Assembly: GCA_029204225.1 (NCBI GenBank)
Contig: CM055100.1
Coordinates: 50,451,083 to 50,515,082 of the forward strand
Length of the DNA stretch: 64,000 bases
DNA from: Diphasiastrum complanatum
Taxonomy: Eukaryota; Streptophyta; Lycopodiopsida; Lycopodiales; Lycopodiaceae
Direction of reading: 5' to 3'
The notes under the pieces were generated by a model. That model was not told where the DNA came from and made no database searches. It saw only the letters and a list, made by a program, of their open reading frames with translations. A program made the position numbers and the translations under genes. This document shows, piece after piece, positions 57,076-64,000 of this stretch. Every line of letters begins with the position of its first letter. Positions within the stretch are counted from its first letter, which is position 1.

Positions 57076-58162
57076 TGTTCACATATTCACTGAATCTGTG
57101 AACACGTTTTTCTTTTTTTGTTGCTTATCTCTCTTGGATTACCTCTGTCGTTATGGTTCTTTGTGATTACTCTTCTTATTAGAACGTTTACAGAAAGAAG
57201 CAATATTCAAGGATGCATTACGTATTTCCTAGCCTATCAGTGGATAACTCAAATCCGATACTCAGCTACATGCATACACTAGCCATGCAACCATCTACAG
57301 CCCAAGCAGATCAACATTCAGCACAGAGAGCAATCCTATTACTAACTACTGAATCAAAGAACAATCAAGAACTAGAATAGCTACTGGAACCAAAACGAGA
57401 TTCAAGAAACAAGAAACAAGATTCCTAACAACATTTAACAATCTAGGAACCAAGAAACACACGTTACTTGATGTCTAAATTATCCAAGAACATCAAGAAC
57501 TAGAATGTCAAGAGTATGCAAGATTTACACCACATTCCTAGCCTCTATAGTTTACTTGAATGCTGATTTCTACAAGATTCCACAAGCAAGAATTGAAGCT
57601 AATCCACAACTAAGCAAGCACAAGAAACAAGAATCTAGTTAATTCACAAGCAAGGAATCAAGCATGCTCATAGAAATATCACTCAAGATCATTGCCATGA
57701 ACAAGGAGCTTAGTGATCTTCAAGAACTCATGGAGGATCCTTTTTATTAGCTCAAGAAGACTTGAAAATACAATCAAAATCTCCCTCACAAGAGAGGGGG
57801 GGCCCTTAAATAAGCAAGAAGGCTGCCCATGTGGAGCCCATGTGGCAATTCCACTAAATTAGAAATTACATGTGGAATTTGCCCTTCCACTAGAGGTCAC
57901 CATCAAAAGGTGGCTCACTCTTACTATTTTAAGGGGGTTCTACATTTATTACAACTATTCAAGGAAATGTTACTAGCTCCTACATGGTCATTCCTTCTTT
58001 GGGAAACACCACGTAGGCTCACATAGTTATTCACTATCTTCCTAGCTAGTATTTCCTCGGCTCTCAGCTTCTTCTGCTCTCTTCCTTCTGAGACCTCCTC
58101 GGTCATGGGTGAGAGATAACTTATGTCTTCAGCTTGGCTCGGCACTAGAGAATCGGCTAACA
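57076..58162 (-). repeat. 5' LTR of large Gypsy
   Basis: 1087 bp, matching 43471-44551. A ~17-bp insertion (GAACTAGAATGTCAAGA, near 57496-57512) distinguishes it from the 3' copy, along with scattered substitutions. Confidence 0.95.
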
Positions 58163-58258
58163 TTGGTGAAACTTGTGCTTCAAATCAAGCACTAGAATCT
58201 CGAACTTGAGTCTATCTAAATTCTAACTTGACCTTACTAAATATAGGTAAAGGCCACA
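58163..58258 (-). repeat. 3' LTR of older reverse Copia-like element, part 2
   Basis: Starts with the TTGGT duplication, then GAAACTTGTGCTTCAAATCAAGCAC, which parallels 63169-63193 in the other LTR. It ends GGTAAAGGCCACA, followed by the complement of a purine tract (CTCCCCCTTAATG). Confidence 0.8.
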
Positions 58259-58310
58259 CTCCCCCTTAATGTTTACATTGTTGATAACAAGAACTATGCA
58301 TAACACAACT
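58259..58310 (-). pseudogene. Copia pol C-terminus and polypurine tract
   Basis: The reverse strand reads LVINNVNIKGEC, as at the end of Copia pol (compare LGVIDNKINIKGEG at 42737-42784), overlapping the purine tract ATTAAGGGGGAG. It shows that the interrupted LTR belongs to a Copia element on the reverse strand. Confidence 0.7.
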
Positions 58311-61300
58311 ATGCATGTATATCCTCCATGATGCCCATGTAATGAAGATCTTCAATTCTGATGTAGAATCCACAATCAATTCATATCTCAATGTCTTAAT
58401 TACTCAATGTACAACTTCCTTCGTATGATTATGTAGAACTCCTTTGTATATTAATCCTTTTCATATGAACTTGCTTCATATGACTTTCCCATTTCTTGCT
58501 TTTGTCTTCATGTCCCCTTAGTGCATATCTGTGACCACCATGTGTGCAACATAACACCATCCAATACCTTGACTTCCTTAGGCTCAAACAACTTGGATCT
58601 CCTTGAATCAAATTATGTGGACATGATTAACCTTTGTCATAACCTTGAGAACTTTTCTTGAAAATTGACTCCCTTGGTCTCTTTGAACATCTTCCAAGCT
58701 ACCACAAATATGTAAGGATCTCACCCATGCCCATGAAGAAAATGTAATCCTCTTTTATTACCAAAGCACCATTTTAACAATCATAAGTAGGAAATGAATC
58801 TACAAATGGCAATAGTCCATAGTTTCTTCGAATCACGATTCATTCAAAGAATTTCCATTTCGAAACAGTCCGATTCGAATGAACCATTCGAATCGGATTT
58901 TTTCCTCCAAGAAAAACAAAAAAAGAAAGTTTAGAATCGTTTCGAAATGGGATTGTTGGTTCTTGCATGTATGTGTGTCACTCAACTACTTTTTTAGGCT
59001 CTAATTTTATTTGAAAAGAGCATAATTTATTTCATTTTGCATTTTAAAATTCCTTGTTGTTGGGCACTCAAAAATATGTATAAATCTGGTCTTTTTGACT
59101 AGCAAAAGGTAGAGGCACCTTAAATTTTCATGTTGCTATTATTTGTCAGTTCATGCTTTTTTGTGGATTTTTGTGAGATCAATATACCCTTATATTTCCT
59201 ACAATAGGGAGCTTCTACTGTACTTTACAAATCTTGATTTGGATTTTGGATCCCTGGACATGGAGTTAACTGAGATTTCTCCCTTGTATGACTTTCACTA
59301 CTTTTTGACACTTCATCTGTTTTGCAATTTTGTGTTATTTCTTTTTATGAAAAATTGACCATTATTCCTCCTACAATAGGGCATCTTTGATGCAGGTTAA
59401 AATCCATTAACTTGACTCTTAGAAGCCCACTTTATCTTTCTTGTCAGCCTTTGAAACTTTTGCTCAATCTTTCTACATTTTTGGTCTTTTACTATGAATT
59501 GCTCCCATTGCACTTTACAAGGGGAGAAGAATGTTGTGGTTCACAAAGGACAACTTACGCACTAGCATAGCAGTAACTATACTACCAATTCTTAGTGAAA
59601 TGTTATACAATGATCCTTTCAAGCCTTCATGAACTTCAAAAGGCAACCCTAGCCAAGCATAGAAAGATTCATTTTGAACTAGAATAAGACTTATCTTTTG
59701 ATATGTATCATGACAATAGGTGGGACTCAAAAATTTGATTCAAGATTGATCGTTACTTGACTATAATGTGCATTACAATTTAAGCACTAAAAGAGCACTT
59801 GTTTTTGCTATAATAGAAGGCAAGGAAAAAATTCCCTTAAAAAAAAAAAACTAAAACCGATTTGTCGATTATTTCCGATTCGTTCCCATTTCAAACCCTT
59901 TTTGAAAAGGCGTTTCAAAAAGCTCAATGAAACATTGGTCAACACAAAATCTCTCGCACCAACACCCATGTTAGAAACCTATGTGTCATAATTAATTGGC
60001 TCCACTTGTGTTGAATCCCTGAACTGAATCCATTTCGATTCTCTTGGTACTATCATAAGTTACCACACATGATGGACTTGATGGACTTACCTAAAATATT
60101 CCCCCTGGATGTACACTTCATGTCTTCAATTACCATAACAATTACTCTCCAACAATGATATAAATAGAATGTCGTCTATGAACCAAACCAAATATGCAAT
60201 TAATAGAGCATCCTCAATAGAAAGATAAAATGTATGCAGTACTTCCTCACACCAAGTAACTGATACAACTCTTCCTCAAGTACTTTCTCACAAAAGATAC
60301 TTAACCCTATTTGTTCCATGGAATCTTTTGCCTCTATCTCACACATAGAGTCACTTGCCCCAAACAACTTTCCAAACTTGAAAGCATCTCATCATGACAT
60401 CTATTTTATCACTACTTATGAAAAATTCATCAAGAGGATGTTTTGTCACTCTGTCAAATACATATGCAAACTTCCCAATGGGTGTATGTCCATCTTTCTG
60501 TCGATTAAGGGATTCAAACACCTCCATCATGAAACAATTGTTTGGAACCTTTTCCGACACATCTCTACACCAAAATCGTACATGATGATAAACTAAAGTA
60601 GAGATCGATGATCCCAGATACTTTTTCACCTTGAAAAAACCTTCACTAAAAAAGACTTCATATTGATTTTCTAAGGCTGATCAATAACTTGTTGATTCAT
60701 AGAAATGAACTTTGTTTTCATGAGGCTAAACAACAACCTTCCCAGCTGATTTTCAAAAGCTAATCAACAATCTTAGCTTAGAAATCTTATTGGAAACAAC
60801 AAAATCTACCACATGACAAAACATGAATTTGGATAGATTCAAAAACTTGAAGAAACAACTATTCCCCAACTCACTTGATACCACCACCTAAACATGAAAC
60901 GATGCCTTGGATGGTATTTAAACTTCACTTGACAACAACAACAAACAATCAGTTTGATTAATCATAAATCTTAAGTGATTTAGTTCAAATAGAAATAAAC
61001 ATTTCTTCTTGAAACGGATTTTCCACATAACTTGTCACATGTGCTTTGTCTTGCATATAACCATCCTCAACTTGCATGTGATAAATCATATGTGATTTCC
61101 TTGCTATAATTTCACTTGCATGCAAAAAAACTCTGACAACAACTCGATTGTCATGCTCCTATGATGATGATCCAACATGTAAACAATCAACCTGTTCTCC
61201 TTCAAAACTATCCTTCAAAATAACTCCTAGACATGCCATGTTGGCTCCTTGACATGTGCGCTAGTTATGATGTAAACCTTGTGCTAGCTGCCTTGATGAA

Positions 61301-62085
61301 CATTATTCAACAATGATGGCTACATTCACATCCGCTGTTTGCACCTTCATAAGATGCACTGACTTTCTCTTAACGACTTGTTGATGCATTTATGTTGATC
61401 TCCATGAATCAAGCTACATCAACTACTCTCCAATGAACTTGATAGTTGCCTTGAATCTTTGTGTAGATATGCTCCTTCTCTATGGATATGTACTTGCATT
61501 AACCTTCGTTGATCTCCCCTACGGATATGAATCTACAAAATTAAAGTGAACTCTCCTACCATCTTCCTCTTATATGTGAATAGATTCTACTTGCTCCTAC
61601 TTGCATGCAAACACTACATGCATTTTTAAACTTCTCCTCAATTGACTTTGATGAAGATTTAATGTACAACAACAGTAGAACTTGTAATGATAATCAAACT
61701 CAATCCTTGTCACAACCTATGAATAAGCAATTTGATTGCCAATGAGCGATTCTTCTTCAACCAATTAGTGATCTAAACTTGTAGAGAACCAAAAATAGCA
61801 TGCAATAGAGAACTTCGACAATCTACAACAACATGACTTTTTCTCGGCCCTAACATCTGAGGCAAATCTCATAATCTCCTCTTGTAGCACAACTCGATTT
61901 CTTATAGTGCCAAATCTCCTTCCAGAAAGCTACCACCCTTGTAGATGAAAATTGAAATTGCAGGTTGGCTAGGGACACCAGCTCCACACCTTGAAGATGG
62001 TTGAATCAATCTACATATGATGATTGATCCCATTCATTGAGTACCTCCTTGTTCTCTCAAATATTGAACCTATCCTTCAATATCA
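58311..62085 (-). other. Internal region of decayed Copia-like element; no clear gene
   Basis: I could not identify gag, protease, integrase or RT here. A reverse frame at 60351-60629 (FWCRDVSEKVPNNCFMMEVF, KHPLDEFFISSDKIDVMM) is open for 92 codons but matches nothing I know. TTCGAA-rich islands occur at 58825-58925 and 59845-59930. Either the element is non-autonomous or its genes were lost. Confidence 0.5.
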
Positions 62086-62345
62086 TGTTAGAAAATTGAC
62101 TTGCTCATACAAGTTACCCAAGAAAAATTTCCTATTGTTGTTAGACAATAGTAATACACATGAGAGAGAACACAAGCAACAATGATGAGATGTACTCCAA
62201 CTATGTCCCATTGCAAATGAACGAGGGCATGCTACCACTTCTAGACAATAGTCTATGCCAAAAAGCAAAAGCAATCTATAAGCAATTGCCTAATTAATGT
62301 CTCTATATAAGGTAGAGGCACCCAACACCTATCTATAGCAAAACC

Positions 62346-63158
62346 TATGTTGCACCAGAATGTCGTTCTAGACCCCCACGTTCCAAAACACAATGTTCAG
62401 AACTTCAAAACTCCGGAACGCTATGTTGAAAAAGCATGTAGATTTTTTTTAGAAGATTCACATGTCAAAATTTCTTCCAATACAAACTTGCACATCTTTT
62501 TCATCATTTAGAAGATTTTACAAACAATATAAAGTTCAGTTATCTTGAACCTCACATAAAACATGATTTGATTAAAAAAACCATGCAAACAAGCTTATTG
62601 TGATTACAATCCATAGAAGCACAAAGTTCCAGAACAATCTAGTAAGGTGTCCAAGTGAATGACCTCACTTGAGCTCATGTGAGAAATTAGAATGTATATT
62701 CAGATCTAGTAAAAGAATGGATTCACACTATATTTGCAATGTTCTAGTACTAGAAAGTTATTTAACTGCTTATAAAAGGATGGCAAGCCTTGAAAGTGAA
62801 AAAAGGTAGTGGTGATCTTGTAACTTATCAGGTCAACTGCTAGCCTTCAAATATCAGGAAAGGCCACTGGCTACCCAAGCCTTCAGTCTAGTAAGGTGGC
62901 CAAGGACATGACCTCAGTTGAGCTCATGTGAGAAATTAGAATGTATATTTAGACCCAGTAAAAGAATAGATCTACATTGTGTTTGCAATGTGTTTGGAAT
63001 TTTGTTTGCAAACCCGAAGGTTGTTTCTTAAAATGCAACAAATAGACACTGAATCCCCCCCCCCCCCCAAAAAAAAAAAAAAATGTGCAGCGTTCCGATC
63101 CAGAACACTCTGGGATCTCGAAACCATTTCGGAATGCGACATTTAGGAGCTCTGTGCT
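62346..63158. mobile_element. About 0.8-kb insertion inside an LTR
   Basis: It is flanked by CTATAGCAAAACCT and CTATAAGCAAAACT, an imperfect duplication of about 13 bp. Inside are two ~110-bp direct repeats (62638-62750 and 62888-62995, both with GACCTCAxTTGAGCTCATGTGAG) and a C14-A15 tract. No coding capacity. The long target duplication suggests a LINE/SINE-type or other retro-insertion rather than an LTR element. Confidence 0.6.
63055..63083. repeat. C14-A15 homopolymer junction
   Basis: Fourteen C followed directly by fifteen A. It lies in the small insert, about 75 bp before its end. Confidence 0.95.
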
Positions 63159-63210
63159 TCTATAAGCAAAACTTGTGCTTAAAGTCAAGCACAAAATCTC
63201 AAACTAAGAC

Positions 63211-64000
63211 CTATAGATAGTTGCTTAACAACAATCTTGTAGGACCCTTTTGACTTCAATTCATATTCAAATTGGAGCTTAGATTAGTATTATATAATTG
63301 TATAGCTATTTTTGAGAGTTCCCCTAAAAAAACTCCAAGGAAAAACTAAACAATTTAAGAAAAAGGATAAAAAAGAAATTTTCAATGTTTTTTTTTTGCA
63401 TTCTGGAAAACCCTAACCCTAATTCCAAAACATGCTCTAAAACGACCTATGCAATTATGATACATACGTACATATAGGCATAGGCATGTGCATGCACCAT
63501 AGTTCAAAGCAAATGTGCTTGTGTTTGAGGCGTTTGTTGGTGGTTCAATGTACTCAAAATGAGTACAACTTTCTAATCCTATTTCAATGTAGAAAACAAG
63601 TAAATGCTTGAGAATTTGAACTTTGATGCACAACTTGAAATATTTTGGTTACCTACAAGTTCTAATTCAAGTTTCTGCTCTGGAAAATTGGGGGTTTTCC
63701 TAGGGTGAACATTTGCAAACCTCTGTTCACCCCACCCCCCAGGGGCAACCCTGGAAACACGTTTGCATCTCATACTTTTGTTGGCAACTATGGTGCGTGC
63801 ATGACACACACAAACTTAACCTAATAGCCGATTTCTTCCAAATCAAGTTAGACAAATGGTTTCAAATAGAGAATCATGGTTCATCCAACTTCGTGTTGCA
63901 ATTCATGGAAACATAATCACTCAAGAGCCATATAATTAAAGACATGCCATAGCCAGTCTCAACTTGTATTACCTTATGCCAAACACTAGGATTTTTTGTT
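63211..64000. other. No recognisable gene
   Basis: AT-rich flanking DNA with no motif on either strand. A short C-rich stretch lies at 63728-63742. Confidence 0.5.

Larger units (their letters stand above)
43471..58162 (-). mobile_element. 14.7-kb Gypsy element with accessory ORFs
   Basis: LTRs at 43471-44551 and 57076-58162 are flanked by the 5-bp duplication TTGGT (43466-43470 and 58163-58167). A primer site (complement of 57061-57073) and purine tract (complement of 44552-44566) fix the reverse orientation. The order on the reverse strand is leader with repeats, gag, protease, RT, RNase H, integrase, two repeat arrays, then ORFs A, B and C. There is no chromodomain after integrase. Large size, repeats after pol and extra ORFs recall the Tat/Athila group of non-chromovirus Gypsy elements, but accessory ORFs downstream of pol on the same strand with this content I cannot place. 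The LTRs differ at about 15 sites and one ~17-bp indel in the first 400 bp by eye. Gag and pol carry stops and frameshifts. Confidence 0.93.
62086..63210 (-). repeat. 5' LTR of decayed Copia-like element, interrupted
   Basis: Starts TGTTAGAAAATTGACTTGC, matching 43220-43470 up to GGCACCCAACACCTAT. It is broken by an insert at 62346-63158 and resumes at AAGCAAAACTTGTGC (63164), matching 58167-58192. The end beyond 63210 diverges from the other copy. The adjacent primer site is unclear (TGATATTGAAGG on the reverse strand). Confidence 0.7.

Overview
This is nuclear DNA from a land plant. It is dominated by nested, mostly broken transposable elements, and no intact host gene is visible. Plant signatures are Copia (Ty1) and Gypsy (Ty3) LTR retrotransposons with initiator-Met-type and TGGCxCCGTT-type primer binding sites, a hAT-like transposase remnant, LINE reverse-transcriptase remnants, long (GA)n/(TC)n tracts, and two intron-separated exons resembling a plant chloroplast ABC-transporter B-family gene. 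The density and depth of nesting suggest a large genome such as a conifer or fern. The species cannot be fixed from the sequence.

Layout. Positions 1-6562 hold old debris: short tandem repeats, a (GA)n tract, one copy of an unrecognised coiled-coil accessory ORF (2900-3956), a reverse-strand Gypsy protease remnant (3955-4412), and the tail of an LTR (5871-6081). Positions 6563-24593 are a three-level nest. The outer element is a Gypsy-lineage, non-autonomous element (gag, protease, accessory ORF, but no RT or integrase). Inside it sits a reverse-strand Copia element (10239-21752, target duplication CTACA). Inside that sits a very young forward Copia element (12039-18468, target duplication AAAAA, LTRs differing at one site in 655 bp). 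Positions 24601-26018 hold another candidate LTR with its primer site. Positions 27790-29700 are a decayed Copia pol, and 30989-31625 the ABC-transporter exon fragment. Positions 32710-43200 are a patchwork of hAT, LTR, Copia, Gypsy and LINE remnants.

The largest unit is a 14.7-kb reverse-strand Gypsy element at 43471-58162 (target duplication TTGGT). It is inserted in the LTR of an older reverse-strand Copia-like element whose other LTR lies at 62086-63210. It carries gag, protease, RT, RNase H and integrase, then about 5 kb with at least three accessory ORFs (here A, B, C). A tandem-repeat core is shared between its leader and the region downstream of pol. The coiled-coil and C-terminal accessory proteins appear related to those in the outer element at 6563-24593 and in the debris at 2900-3956.

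The best candidate for something undescribed is therefore a lineage of very large plant Gypsy elements with a conserved accessory-ORF module after pol. It has autonomous-type (43471-58162) and non-autonomous gag-pro-accessory (6563-24593) forms, a short CX2CX3HX4C zinc-knuckle variant, and leader/3' repeat arrays sharing one core motif.
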